From contig NC_052401.1 of the NCBI RefSeq assembly GCF_009389715.1, forward strand, positions 1,600,843-1,664,842: DNA of 64,000 bases. Direction: 5' to 3'. This document shows, one piece after another, positions 25,144-37,524 of the stretch. The notes beneath the pieces are model-generated. The model saw only the letters and a program-made list of their open reading frames with translations, had not been told where the DNA came from and did no database searches. The stretch comes from Phoenix dactylifera (taxonomy: Eukaryota; Streptophyta; Magnoliopsida; Arecales; Arecaceae). Position 1 is the stretch's first letter. Each line of letters begins with the position of its first letter. The position numbers were made by a program, and so were the translations under genes.

Positions 25144-26879
25144 CCTAGATTTGATATATGATTCTTGATCAGATGAATTGGATTACATTGTGCTGACCGA
25201 TTCGAACAATCGGGCATCGTTATTTAGTTGGCCTCGTATATCGTTTTATATGAATTTATTTTCACAATCAACCCTAGTTTTATATGGAGCTACAGTCATC
25301 TAGATAGAAAGAAGTCCAACGAGATCTTGTACTCTAGTTTCTATCTATTCCTATTTCTTGGTACTTTCTCTCGCTAGGTTGATTTGGAAAAATCATGGTT
25401 GAGAAGTGCTACTGAATAGTTTTAGGTTGCTACATGATGGTGGACCCTATAGTGGATTAGTAGAGGATTCTAAATTATCGGTTACTTCGGATAATTTTTG
25501 ATGCTGATTTGGTTTTGTAGGAAAACAATCTTTTGGCAAGAGGACATTGAGCAGGGTTCTGCGCATTCTGGTTTATAGATCGTGTGGGGCAGATGATTAG
25601 TCATCCGGGTTGTCAGCAAAGAGATAAGAATCCTTATATACCAGCCTATATATATAAATATTTTTTGTACTATATATGTATGATGTGCTAATGTCAAGAT
25701 AAGTAAGAAGTAAGAATAGTTTTATGAAGATTTTTGTATTAAATCGTATTTTGATCGAGTATGCTTGTGATTGATGGTATGATGTAAGTATACATGAGCA
25801 TAACTTACACTTGCATAATCGAACCAATGGATGTGGTGCTCTGTACTGACTGTGTTATATTGATTGCCCTATCATGGGCTGAAAACATTACCGTAGTTAG
25901 TCTAAATCGGAAATAAAAAGAAAACGATGTGTGGATGTAAACTTGATTAAATGAACAACTTTGGGCTTGTCTCGTTATCTTGATTGCCCCGTCACAAGCT
26001 AAAAATATGATGCTACTTTTTGCCCGTCACAAGCTAGAAATGTGATACTACTGGTTGCCCGTCACAAGCTGGAAATGTGATACTATTGGTTGCTTCGTCA
26101 TAGGCTGAAAATGTGATACTGTTGATGACCCATCACGGGCTGAAAACGTGATTGAGATTTAGCCAAAAGTCGACAAGATAATTGATCCAGATCGAGTTTA
26201 AAAAGAAATGGAATGAAAAGCATTGAACAACTAATGAAGATTTATGAGATATCGTATGATAAATCAATCTGAGTGGATGGATTTCTATTCATATGTGATG
26301 CTCATATTTATACTGACCATTCGAGCATTATTGATAACCGATTTATAATTTCATGATGTATGTAACGTTTTCTTGCGGTTTTCAAACTTATATTATTATT
26401 GTGTTGGTGTGGATATGTGGAGATTCTTACTGGGACTGTAAAGCTCACAATCCCTTTTTCTTTTTCTTTTTATTGTTGCAGGTTGCATAATATATGGCTA
26501 TGGTTGAGATTACAGGGGAGGGGATGATTAGATAGAGTATACTGATACTAGTTGGATGATCAATTTTGTAATTGGAACAACTTTGATGTTTGGTATAAAT
26601 TGAGATCATTATTGATATGGATATTAGGTTGTGATATACTTTAGGCCTTGCATAGTCTCTGGGACTCTGCCCTAAGGAGTGTACGGCTGTGTCGCGTGCT
26701 CGGACCCGATTTTGGGTTCAAGGCATGACAGAGTGGTATCAGAGCTTAGGTTAAGATCATTGGGATTGTGACAGAAAAACTATCAAAGCTTAGGTTTAAG
26801 ATCATTGAAAATTGTGACAGAAAAACTATCAGAGCTGAGGTTAAGATCATTGGGGATTCTTACAGAAAAACTATCAAAG
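25144..26879 (+). repeat. Array unit 8 (subtype B)
   Basis: 1736 bases. PBS TGGTATCAGAGC at 26734-26745. B markers in the sub-repeats and leader-side LTR, plus many single-base losses. Confidence 0.9.
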
Positions 26880-28591
26880 CCTAGATTTTATATATGATTC
26901 TTGATCAGATGAATTGGATTACATTGTGCTGACCGATTCGAACAATCGGGCATCGTTATAGTTGGCCTCGTATATCGTTTTATATGAATTTATTTTCACA
27001 ATCAACCCTAGTTTTATATGGAGCTACAGTCATCTAGATAGAAAAAAGTCCAACGAGATCTTGTACTCTAGTTTCTATCTCTTCCTATTTCTTGGTACTT
27101 TCTCTCTAGGTTGATTTGGGAAAATCATGGTTGAGAAGTGCTGCTGAATAGTTTTAGGTTGCTACATGATGGTGGACCCTATAGTGGATTAGTAGAGGAT
27201 TCTGATTATCGGTTACTTCGGATAATTTTTGATGCTGATTTGGTTTTGTAGGAAAACAATCTTTTGGGCAAGAGGACATTGAGCAGGGTTCTGCGCATTC
27301 TGGTTTATAGATCGCGGTGGGGCAATGATTAGTCATCCGGGTTGTCAGCAAAGAATAAGAATCCTTATATACACCTATATATATAAATATTTTTTGTACC
27401 TATATATGTATGATGTGCTAATGTCAAGATAAGTAAGAAGTAAGAATAGTTTTAAAGATTTTTGTATTAAATCGTATTTTGATCGAGTATGCTTGTGATT
27501 GATGGTATGATGAAGTATACATGAGCAGAACTTACACTTGCATAATCGAACAATGGATGTGGTGCTCTGTACTGACTGTGTTATATTGATTGCCCTATCA
27601 TGGGCTGAAAACGTACCGTAGTTAGTCTAAATCCGGAAATAAAAAGAAAACGTGTGTGGATGAAACTTGATTAAATGAACAACTTTGGGCTTGTCTCATT
27701 ATCTTGATTGCCCCGTCACAAGCTAAAAATATGATGCTACTGTTTGCCCGTCACAAGCTAGAAATGTGATACTACTGGTTGCCCGTCACAAGCTGGAAAT
27801 GTGATACTATTGGTTGCCTCGTCACAGGCTGAAAATGTGATACTGTTGATGAGCCGTCACGGGCTGAAAACGTGATTGAGATTTAGCCCAAAGTCGACAA
27901 GATAATTGATCGGATCAAGTTTAAAAAGAAATGGAATGAAAAGCATTGAACACACTAATGAAGATTTATGAGATATCGTATGATAAATCATCTTGAGTGG
28001 ATGGATTTCTATTCATATATGATGCTCATATTTATACTGATCATTCGAGCATTATTGATAACCGATTTATAATTTCATGATGTGTGTAACGTTTTCTTGC
28101 GGTTTTCAAACTTATATTATTATTGTGTTGTGGTGTGGATATGTCGTTACTGCTAAAGCTCACAATCCCTTTTCTTTTCTTTTTTATTGTTGCAGTTGCA
28201 TAATATATGGCTATGGTTGAGATTACAGGTGGAGGGGATGATTAGATAGAGTATACTGATACTAGTTGGATGATCAATTTTGTAATTGGAACAACTTTGA
28301 TGTTTGGTATAAATTGAGATCATTATTGATACGGATATTGAGGTTGTGATATACTTTTAGGCCTTGCATAGTCTCTGGGACTCTGCCCTAAGGAGTGTAC
28401 GGCGTGTCGCGTGCTCGGACCCGGATTTTGGGTTCAGGGCATGACAGAGTGGTATCAGAGCTTAGGTTAAGATCATTGGAGATTGTGACAGAAAAACTAT
28501 CAAAGCTTAGGTTTAAGATCATTGAAAATTGTGACAGAAAACTATCAGAGCTAGGTTAAGATCATTGGGATTATGACAGAAAAATATCAAG
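26880..28591 (+). repeat. Array unit 9 (subtype B-like, last)
   Basis: 1712 bases, the shortest unit. PBS TGGTATCAGAGC at 28450-28461. After its CCTAG at 28592 the leader runs on (TTTAAGATCACC) instead of returning to LTR sequence, so this end shows the original leader context. Confidence 0.9.
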
Positions 28592-29357
28592 CCTAGTTTA
28601 AGATCACCTTGGAGTTACAGAATGATCATAGTCCTTACGTTGGACCACTAGATTGATAAGTCTGAGAGTGAATTATAAAATTGTTAGAAATTGTGACAAA
28701 ATTGGAATCAGAGCATAAGTTTAAGATCAGTAGGGATTGTGATAGAAATGTATTAGATATTGAGGTTATGATCATTTCGGACATGACAAAAAGCAGCAGA
28801 AATAAATTCAGTGCTAAGGTGCAAGATCATTAGGCATTGTGATATATATATTGGGTTTGGTATACGATGAGTATAAAAGGACTAAATGATTTGTCTTTAA
28901 TCATGATAAAAGAGGTTAGACTTAAGGTAAGTGTAGGAAGGTTAACCATGGTATACCGAATTAGTTGGTTATACCATACTGTGTTTATTGGTCCATATGT
29001 TGTTTAAATGACTCGGAAGTTTAGACTTGATATGGGTTAGATGTGATCGCACTTTTGGTTTTGCTAATTATTAGAGTTGAATTTGTACATGGACCTTGCA
29101 TAGAATTGAAGTGAGCTAAGAAAGATTTTCATAGTATTAGAGTAGATTGTTCTTCGAGGTTAAATCTATATGTGGATTATATTTGGAATTGGAAGTTTCG
29201 GATACTTCAAATAGGTCTATTTCCTATTGATGTATTTGATTTTATTTTGAGGCCATAGAGTATGCATATTGATGGAAAAATTCTAGTTATTTGAATTTTC
29301 ATATTTGGATTGAACTACTAGATTTCTTTTAATTGTTGGAGACTATTGGATATGTTA
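28592..29357 (+). mobile_element. Leader region of the retrotransposon beyond the array
   Basis: More degenerate copies of the ~47 bp leader motif (TTTAAGATCA..GGGATTGTGA..AGA) continue to about 28850, then AT-rich non-coding sequence follows. No gag-like reading frame is visible. Confidence 0.5.
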
Positions 29358-29839
29358 GGGCTCGTTTGGTTCGCGGGAAAAGAAGGGGGGAAAGTGTGGT
29401 CAACGGGAAAGTAATGAGATGCCTCTTGTTTGGTTGAAGTTTTCAAAGGAGAGAGAAGGAAAAGTTGTATTCCCATGGAAATGTGATTCCCACATTTCAT
29501 GGAAAAGTCTTTCCCATGAGAAACATGGGAAAGTTACTTTCCCATGAGGCGGGAATCACTCCATTTTTACTTTTTCCCAAAAAAATTCCTTCAGCATTAA
29601 AGAAGCATTAAAGAGGCATTAAAAACCTAATTTTTATTAAGGGCATAATAGGAATTATATATAACTTTCCTAGGAAAGTGGATGGCCCACCAAACATAAG
29701 CACCTTGGAAATTTGTCACTTTTACATGGTCAACCAAACATGCCAAAAGTACTTTCCTAGGCATTCTCTTCCTAGGAATTTGTTTCCCAGGAATCATATT
29801 CCTAGGAAGAAAAATGCTTCCCGCGAACCAAACGAGCCC
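29358..29839. mobile_element. Tourist-like MITE (PIF/Harbinger) with perfect ends
   Basis: A 482 bp element with perfect 21 bp terminal inverted repeats beginning GGGCTCGTTTGGTTCGC. It is flanked by the 3 bp target duplication TTA at 29355-29357 and 29840-29842. Length, end sequence and TTA duplication match PIF/Harbinger-derived Tourist MITEs. It carries no transposase. Confidence 0.9.
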
Positions 29840-29842
29840 TTA

Positions 29843-32082
29843 ATTTAAACTCAAGCCTAGGTTTATGATTTAAGTAGGGAGCTTTTGTCATTGTTGATGA
29901 AGCCACTAGTAAAATATAAGATTGAGTGGAAACTTCGGTCGTAATATGCTTACATGAATTATCATGTATAGCATTAATGATAGATATTAAGAATCTTGAT
30001 GAAGAAAGATTTGGAGGTTAATGGAGTTGATTCTACTCGGTGATATTGGCTCAAAGACTTCTAACCCACTGAATTTGGAGTAAATTCTTTTGGAAGAAAG
30101 ATCGATCTAGATTGTCTAATCAAATTGCCACGGGAAATCCAAGATTAACCTACTCTAAATTAAACTTAGATATTTTGAATTTTAAAAAGATCATGGATAT
30201 TATGCGGTGACCTTAAACTTGACTAATGGCTTGAGGTTGGTTATGATAAGTACACTCTACATAAATTGAGGACAGGGAGATTTAGATAAAATTATTTATT
30301 TATCCACAATCATAATAGCAAACATAAATATTCACCAACATTTCTAAATATCTGTATTACATGCGTAATACCCTAAATAAACAAGTCAATGACTCAAAAG
30401 AAGAGTAACAATATGAACACATTAAACATTCATCCCATGGTTATTCAATATTTGACTTTGTTCGACTCCTCTCTTCTTATGATCATCAATCTCTAAACAA
30501 GTAACAGGAAGCAGATCCTCCTCATTATCATAAGATTTAAACTCAAAATCCTTAATTACATGGATTATGATGATAAAAGTACAAATGAAAATTATTATTG
30601 CAATAAAAATATTTAAATTATTTTTAAAAAAAATCCTTTGCATAGACTCAAATTCAAGTCTCTTAGGTAAGATTTTTATCCACCAAAAAAAAAAAAACAA
30701 AAGAAAACTTCCTAACACATCTCAAGTAGATCTTTTACCCTAAGCTCCAAATTGCAGCTTTTTCCCTAGTAGACTTTTTTCAATTTTTGGATGGGCCAAA
30801 AAGCCATTTCAAAATTTATATCGAAACACCTCAAAATCATCCGAAGAGCTTCTAGTCCTCTAAGAAATGCTTTTTGGGCCTTCAAAACAAATACCAAATA
30901 AGGCCTTAATACCTTCCCAAGCAGTATGGATGTCAATTGGCAAGGGCCTATACCGTCAAGTTGGCTTCCACTTCATTCCTCAAGTTGTCTACCATGATAG
31001 AAGATTGTCTTAGGTTTGCTCCACATGACAATCTAATGCGAACAAGAATTTTATGGGAGAGGTGAGTGGCAGTTGGTAGTCTACATTCATTGGAAGCATC
31101 AACCGCAGTTAAAAATTAATTTTGGTTAAGTTTATGTCAAAGAAAGGGCTAAGTGTGAATGGAGTCACTACTAGTCATATTTTTTCGAAGTCAAAGAAAT
31201 TGGAATGTTAGAGTCCTAAGTAAAACAAAAGTTTTTCTGTCTTTGATTGTGCCCAGCTTGAACAATTGACAATTTTTAACTAAGGCACATATATCATCTA
31301 CTTATTAGCAACAGCAAGTCAATCAAAACATATTCAAATCCCACAAAATCAGCTTAAAATTACTCTAAAACATATCTTTAATCATCCTCGTGCTCCATGA
31401 AGTCAATCTGTAACCATAATGATACACTTCTCATGATTTATTTATTTTTTTTAAAAAAAAAAAGGAACAAAAGTAATCCCCTATACTCCCCCATTTATAG
31501 CCAACAATACTTTAAAATTTCCCCTCCAAAGAACACAAAGAACCATCCATTTGGAATTACATAGGTGTGAGGACATGACATGAGTGCCACAGACTGCCCC
31601 CCTTCTAGTCAAATCTAGTCTATGAGATTTTAAAATAGGTTAAAATTAGTTTGATGAATAATAGACATGACAGAAGGACTAGAAGGATATCCCTACTTGG
31701 TTATGAGTAATTCCTGCTGCTAGTTGAAGCAAGACAAAAGGGGGAGAAGAATATCAACAATGATGAACCTTTTAAACCTGTTATATGAATGGAATACTAA
31801 ATGATCATTGATCATGAAAGTCAGTCTGGTGAATGGTAACTTGATACTCAGCTGAAATCCAAAACAGAAAAATTCATCCGAGCACCTCGGTTAGCAGCTT
31901 AAGTTGCAAATATCAAACTCTGGTTCCATAATGAAAATGAATTAGTATATTTCCACCATTTGTTCTGGATACTACTTAAACCAATGCAGATAAAACCTCT
32001 AATTCCATATCATAATTCTTGAACTCTACTTTCAAAAAGAATGTTCCACAAACAGTAAAAGGAATTAGATCATATAACTTAC
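29843..32082. other. Non-coding: retrotransposon remainder and presumed intron of the split gene
   Basis: AT-rich; no recognisable gag/pol, exon or RNA gene. The retrotransposon-derived part probably ends near 30300 but no clear boundary or target-site duplication was found. Confidence 0.4.
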
Positions 32083-33166
32083 CAGTGGCTGGTGTTCGAA
32101 AGACTGCAATTGCAACAGTATCATTAACCCAGCATATAGGACCCCACGATCTCTAATTTCTCAAAGAGCTTCTCTAAATCGATCGTTCGAGTACTAGGGA
32201 GGAAATCACAGAGAACAAGAACATCGCTGGTACCAAATCTTGCTGAGAGCATTGTAAAGATCACATTCACCTTCTTTTTCGTTTCTTGGTGAAGAACAAG
32301 CATGAAAGTTAACGAGGAACAGGAAGTCAGAATACTCACAGTCTAGTTCCGGTCGACTCCTCCTCAAAATGGTGACCACGAGCATCCGTTTCATTCTCGG
32401 ACCCCCGAATTGCGTTCTAAGGCGGTCACAATGTCAGGCTGGTCACCATACAAACAGCTCTTTTTGTCCAAGAACGACCCCCTTCCTCGCCTTTTGGGAT
32501 CATCCCGTGAAGGGCTCGAAGTCGCTTCATTCTGCAAGGAGAGCAACACCTCATCTGCTGCCCCCCGGTCGGCAATGGCCTCCCAAACTGCTAATGTACC
32601 ACAAAAAAATAGAAAGGAGAATTTACTAGAATTAATTGGATATGCCCCACAGAAAATAGTACTAGAATTCCAAATGAGAAACAAGAGACCGAGAAGATAT
32701 ACCATCTTCGTCTTCTTCTTGGTTGTTTGAACGACTGGGAAACCCTAATTTCTTCTTTCGGTGGTTCTTTCTCCTTGACCGTCTCGGACTCCCTTCGATT
32801 CAGGATAGAGAACAATTTTTTTTTAAAAAAGGAACGGAACCAAGAACAAGATTTGATCAGAATGGATAGAAACCGGAACCTTAATTCCGGCCGCCAAGAA
32901 CGTCGGAATGGCCCTAATCCAGGCGGAGGGCGAGGGACAGGGTCGCGGGAGAGGAGCTCGCCGGCCTTGGGAGAGGAGCCGGGGGAGGAGTGGTGGTCGG
33001 CGAGGCGGAGGTCGTCGGACGGAGGGGAATGGTTTTCCATCTTGAAGACGATAGACTGAAGGACGAAGAGCCCCCTCGACGCCGCCCCGCCACGTCCTAC
33101 GCCGCCTCTCTCCACCATCTCCGCCGCCTCGCTCCACCATCTCCGCCGCCGCGGTCCATCGCCGCT
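32083..33166 (-). pseudogene. R3HCC1L-like gene, 5' exons (split pseudogene)
   Basis: Three minus-strand exons. About 33166-32703 has fragments in shifting frames (MVERG, LQSIVFKMENHSPPSDDLRL, PKAGELLSR, LSLALRLD then a stop, SFKQ and an acidic QEEDED) and ends GAAGATG/GTATAT. 32587-32340 contains WEAIADRGAADEVLLSLQNE and PKRRGRGSFLDKK, donor GTGAGT. 32284-32083 contains ARFGTSDVLVLCDFLPSTR, IDLEKLFEK and WVNDTVAIAVFRTPAT, donor GTAAGT. I recognise the order and motifs as plant R3HCC1L-like. At least three single-base frameshifts fall in the last exon, and frameshifts and stops break the first. Splice sites are kept, so it is not a retrocopy. The matching C-terminal exons are at 10311-10822. 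Confidence 0.6.
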
Positions 33167-36100
33167 CCCCTTCAACTACTCGCACAGACGTGGGTGGACG
33201 AATCCGCCCGTTAGCAGCCAAGAACCCATCCTTTTCCTGTTTTAAACTTGTAAAGAATTTGTGGGTCAGAGTCTGTCACGGCCCACTTTAAAAGGCCCAG
33301 TTCATGGCCTATTTGGATCTTAAGCCTGTTTCGTCCACGATATCGGCCTGCAAAGGTGTGTTCCATGAAGGCGATCCATGAGTTTGATTTGGGTGGATTT
33401 AATATCGGGTATTAGTTGTTGGTAGAAGATTAAATGTTTTACCATACATATTCTTTGAGAGGAGATTTATATATTTAATAATTTTTCCGGGTAAATATCT
33501 CATACATGATCAAGGAATCATAGATTAGATGCATGCTAATTGTGCAATGGAGATGAGGGCAAATGTTATAATTTGAGCACTGCCATAGTGTTTGTATTTT
33601 TCAAAAAAAAAAAAGGAAACGAGAGAGGATTTGCTGGATTTGTTAATCTGAAAATCCTCGTAGCTTATAGAGTATCCTGTTTCTTTAATAAAAGTAATTC
33701 CACTAATCGAAGACAGAGAGTCGACTGATGTTCGATTTCTCAACAAGTAATTTCTATTATCGGGCATGGTCTTGGTTTTGGATAGATTGAAGTATTTTAT
33801 CCATGAAATGGATCAAAATTGGTAAATGAAGTCCAAAATGAGGTTTTCATTCTTCCCATCAAATTAAGCAGGGTGTATTTGTTTAAAGTAAGTATAATTA
33901 TACCAACATGGAAATGGGCTTATTAAGAACCGATATGGGCCAGACCTTGGGCCTAAACTATATTTATTTTTAATTAAGCTTCAGGCTGGGCTTATTTAAA
34001 ACCCAAGCTTGGCCCACGTTCAGATCGTTGTCATCTAAAACCTTTGACATTTCATTCCGAAATAAGTGGGTCTTGGGCTGGAAAGTTAACAAGTGGGCTG
34101 CTCTTCCAAGATCTGCTATCGTTGTTTACAACCTAGGCTTGCGCTTTACACCTGATCTGAATGGCAAGCAAACTTGTTTGAAGAAAATTATCGCACTCTG
34201 CATATATTTCACGCAACGACGATTGGGTATTGAAGTAGTACTCAGAGCTCATCATTAATCGAGCAAAGAATTTGTGATGACAAGAGGTCTACTTGGATCT
34301 CAGCTTTGATAATTATAAGAAATGGGCCTAAAACTCCAAATAATAGTGCCTTGCAGCCATGTATGAGTAACTACGTTGTTTCTTTGAACAAGTTCCTTAG
34401 AGCCTGAATTGCCTCTGTTTGCATCCTCCATCATGGAGTAGAGACTTATCATCAATGCACCTAATTGTTCATACTCAATAGAGCATAAAATTATTTATAA
34501 GATGCCATCATTTAATCACGTTGAAACTTAGATCTTTATGATACATGCATGCATCGTTCACGAGTTTTATCTTGGAAAAAGAAAGAATGAAAATAACTTT
34601 TAGATAATCATATAAAAAGTTATTGCGGAGTTGTTCTTTAGCTTTAGTATATATATAATCAGAAGATCATAAGCAGATATGATTAGAATCAATCAGCTTT
34701 AAGGCATGGTCCAAAGAGATTTATTGATCAACTGAAATAAAAAAGGAATCTCTAAACTGTCACGCGGTCTGAGGTATCAAAATGGCTTCATGTACTGCAT
34801 CAAGTACTGCAATTGAGCAAAGAAAGCGAATCATCTTTTTTTTTTTCTCTTCTTTGTTTCTTATTTAAAGCCACACGCATTGCATGGCTGCCACAGACCA
34901 CGAGCTTGCTTTTTGAGAAGCACACACAGAACCAAGTGTAAGAAAATCCAATATCAGTACGTACGTCCAAGAAATGAATTCCATTGCGAGAACCCTGTCA
35001 AAGAAGGAAAAGGATCCAAGTCTCAAGCACACGAACCCATGGTACCTTGTCCCATAAAATAATCACGACACGTATCGTTCTCAGAGGAGTCGCATTTCAA
35101 CGAGCAAGACCGCACTGCCCAACTCTTGAAGAAACCGATCGCTACATCCTTTTCTATGACTTTCATTCCTTGCACTTGGGCTTTGTCACAACTTTCCAAG
35201 GCATTTGGCCTTCCCACAGGAATCAATTCCCACTTAAAGAAGCAACTTAAGATTCCAAAGTGAATGGAGCGTAGAAATAAAGGAGAATGGCTTTGAGAAC
35301 TCCACATAGTTATTATAATACTCGTATATCTAGGGTTTGGATTATTATAGTTGTTGGTAGGAAACCTTCAGCTCCAAGGTCACATCCATTTCTTTTGGAG
35401 ATTTTAACAAGGAGAATGGTCTAATCAATCAGTTGTAAACTTCTATATCTCTCCCCCTCATCGCTTCTATGCTTTGAGTCATCACTGGTAAAAGCATAGA
35501 TTATCAATATATGATTGAATTTGTTAGCCTATTCTTTGGAACACTGAACTCAAGGTCATATTATATTCTTTTAGGAGATGAGATCGTCTTTCATTTCTAC
35601 CAAAATAGATTGTTCTAATCGTGGCAACAATATTGGTGGATGTCCACTTGTCATGCAATCATGAGTCCACTATGGCCATGGACAAGCTAATCAAGAAATT
35701 ATTTAACAAGAAATTTTGGGACATATCTTATTCTCGGGCACTAATCATGGAAAAATATCTTTTTTTTAAGCCAATACATGGAGAATACGTCCATTACATA
35801 GAGAATACGTAGAGATTGGGCCCTCGTTGATGAGTAGTGGTATAAAATTATTAAAGTGGCACATCGATGATGACGCATGGCATGACGTTTTTAGTTATTG
35901 TTACTTATGTGGCATGATGTTTGCTTATGAAAGTGACATAGATTTTGGTTCAACGAAACTCTAAACAAGATGCTGCCAGCTTCTCATGCCCCTTTGATAA
36001 AAACTTTCGCGAAGCTGCCATATGATAAGAAAATTCACTTTATTTATTTGTTTAAGAAAAATATAAGGAAATTTGTCGTTTCTTTTTTCCGCCGAATATT

Positions 36101-37520
36101 GTGACATTTTGTGCCGGCTAGGGTTTTGACCTTCATCTCACACTCAATTATGGAGTTTGAGTGTATGGCTTGGAAACTAAAAGTATCATTGATGGACTCA
36201 TCCAACCAAGGCCAATGAAATAGACATATTGGAGTTGGTCACTGCAGACCTTACTCATTCCTTTCTATGTCCCTCGGTGTAATTTACAAAGAACACAGGC
36301 TAATTTAGTTTATTATCAAACAAGTTGAGCATTGATCAAAAGATATCATTGTCATGATAATGATCAGATTCCATCAAAGAAATTTTCCTGGCCTTGATGA
36401 CAAGGATAGGAGTGCAAAAATGTGCATCTGGAGCAACGCATTTCCAGAATAATTCCCCTTTTTTCCAAGCCTAAACTCTCTACATGTATGTATCATTGTC
36501 ATTAAGCCTAAATTCTTTAATTATAGGTGTGCGTCCTGCCTCGCTAGGGTATTGTTTAAAACGGGCATGATTGGGACCTAGATTTTGGATCCGTGAATTC
36601 GATCAGCATCACCAAAGCTGGTCAAGTCATTGTCTAGCAAGGACTAAACCTAGACAAAATTACCGAAATAGAAACTAGTTGTCCCAAAAATTATGAGGAG
36701 GACTGCGATAAGCCTTTGTTCGACAACGTTGCATGGAATATAGTCAAGCACAACCAAGGTTGTACATGAAGTAGACCCACTCCACTCTGCTCGTTTTAGC
36801 CAGTGTAAGGGGTGCAACTAGTGACATGACCACAACCTGACTCGGGAATTTGGTCTCGAATTCAAGTCCAAGTCAAATTATGGTTTAAATGCTAAGCCTT
36901 GCAAGGCAAGTAGAGACAAGGCCATCATTCAAAGTAATTCAAGTCATCTCAATTGGGGAAGCAGGTAAGTCTGTTTGGAACCAATATGCAATGCTCCGAA
37001 ATCTCACTTAATAATCATTGATTCAATAGGTAATGATCAACCAACAGTTTGCAATGACCAATTACTCTATTTTTTTTTCCCTTTCTTTTTTAAGATCAGT
37101 TTGAGTGCAATATTTTACTTCATTGGAACTAATAATAATAATAGGAGGATCGAGTCAAGCTTGGGATTTAACCAACATGGAACACAGAGAAAGGAATGGA
37201 TCCCTGGCAAGGATAAGACGTAGAGACATGCAAGCAAGCGAAGCACACGCATTGGCGTGCCGTGCAACATTTGAGGGGCCACCAACGTAACATCAAATTA
37301 CTAGAAACCACATGCCTCCAATGTGTACACTGTAGTTCTTCATTTCTCCTCCCAAATTTTGTACTCGATTCCACAAAAAGGCCCCTTTCCTTTCACCCTT
37401 TAAGGTAAGGACACATGGAGGCTTTGTCCTCCTTTAGAGTCTCCAGTCCTACACAGGTAGAAGGGTTTTAATTATTGTTGTCGATTTATTTACTCCTTGC
37501 GGCCTCTCCATTAGTTGGGG
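33167..37520. other. Intergenic, no gene seen
   Basis: GC-rich only near the old 5' end of the split gene (to about 33220), then AT-rich. No protein-family signal in the short open frames, including one of 94 codons on the minus strand at 35023-35307. Confidence 0.45.
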
Positions 37521-37524
37521 TATT

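Larger units (their letters stand above)
12933..28591 (+). repeat. Tandem array of nine ~1.74 kb LTR-PBS-leader units
   Basis: Nine head-to-tail units, measured from CCTAG junction to CCTAG junction: starts 12933, 14679, 16419, 18160, 19909, 21660, 23409, 25144 and 26880, end 28591. Lengths run from 1712 to 1751 bases. Each unit contains, in order, a shared LTR segment, a block of 37 bp sub-repeats, an LTR end, a PBS, and a leader of three ~47 bp sub-repeats. All units lie in the same orientation. Units are near-identical along most of their length. The short open frames that recur in each unit carry no protein-family signal, so the array looks non-coding. Confidence 0.95.
11290..30300 (+). 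mobile_element. Gypsy-type LTR retrotransposon derivative carrying a tandem LTR-PBS array
   Basis: The block starts with LTR-like sequence (about 11290-12932). This part matches, in reverse orientation, the LTR at 38148-40640; for example TCGTCGGATCTTCGCCGGAC at 11693 matches the complement of 40321-40350. It continues into nine tandem units, each with an LTR end (GGCATGACA), spacer GAG and primer binding site TGGTATCAGAGC, the sequence complementary to the 3' end of plant initiator methionine tRNA. Beyond the last unit (28592-30300) there are degenerate leader repeats and a MITE, but no gag, protease, RT, RNase H or integrase, and no second LTR. The element is therefore non-coding and 3'-incomplete. 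Outer ends are approximate. Confidence 0.75.

Noticed and set aside
30422..30718. 98-codon minus-strand frame with a Phe run and hydrophobic stretch
   Set aside because: The Phe run is coded by a poly-T tract and the rest is AT-rich; no family match or gene context.
32391..33221. Several overlapping open frames on both strands up to 194 codons
   Set aside because: GC-rich composition keeps frames open by chance. Only the minus-strand exon reading with splice sites matches a known protein family, and it is frameshifted.
35023..35307. 94-codon minus-strand open frame
   Set aside because: No recognisable family, no splice context or promoter features; likely chance.
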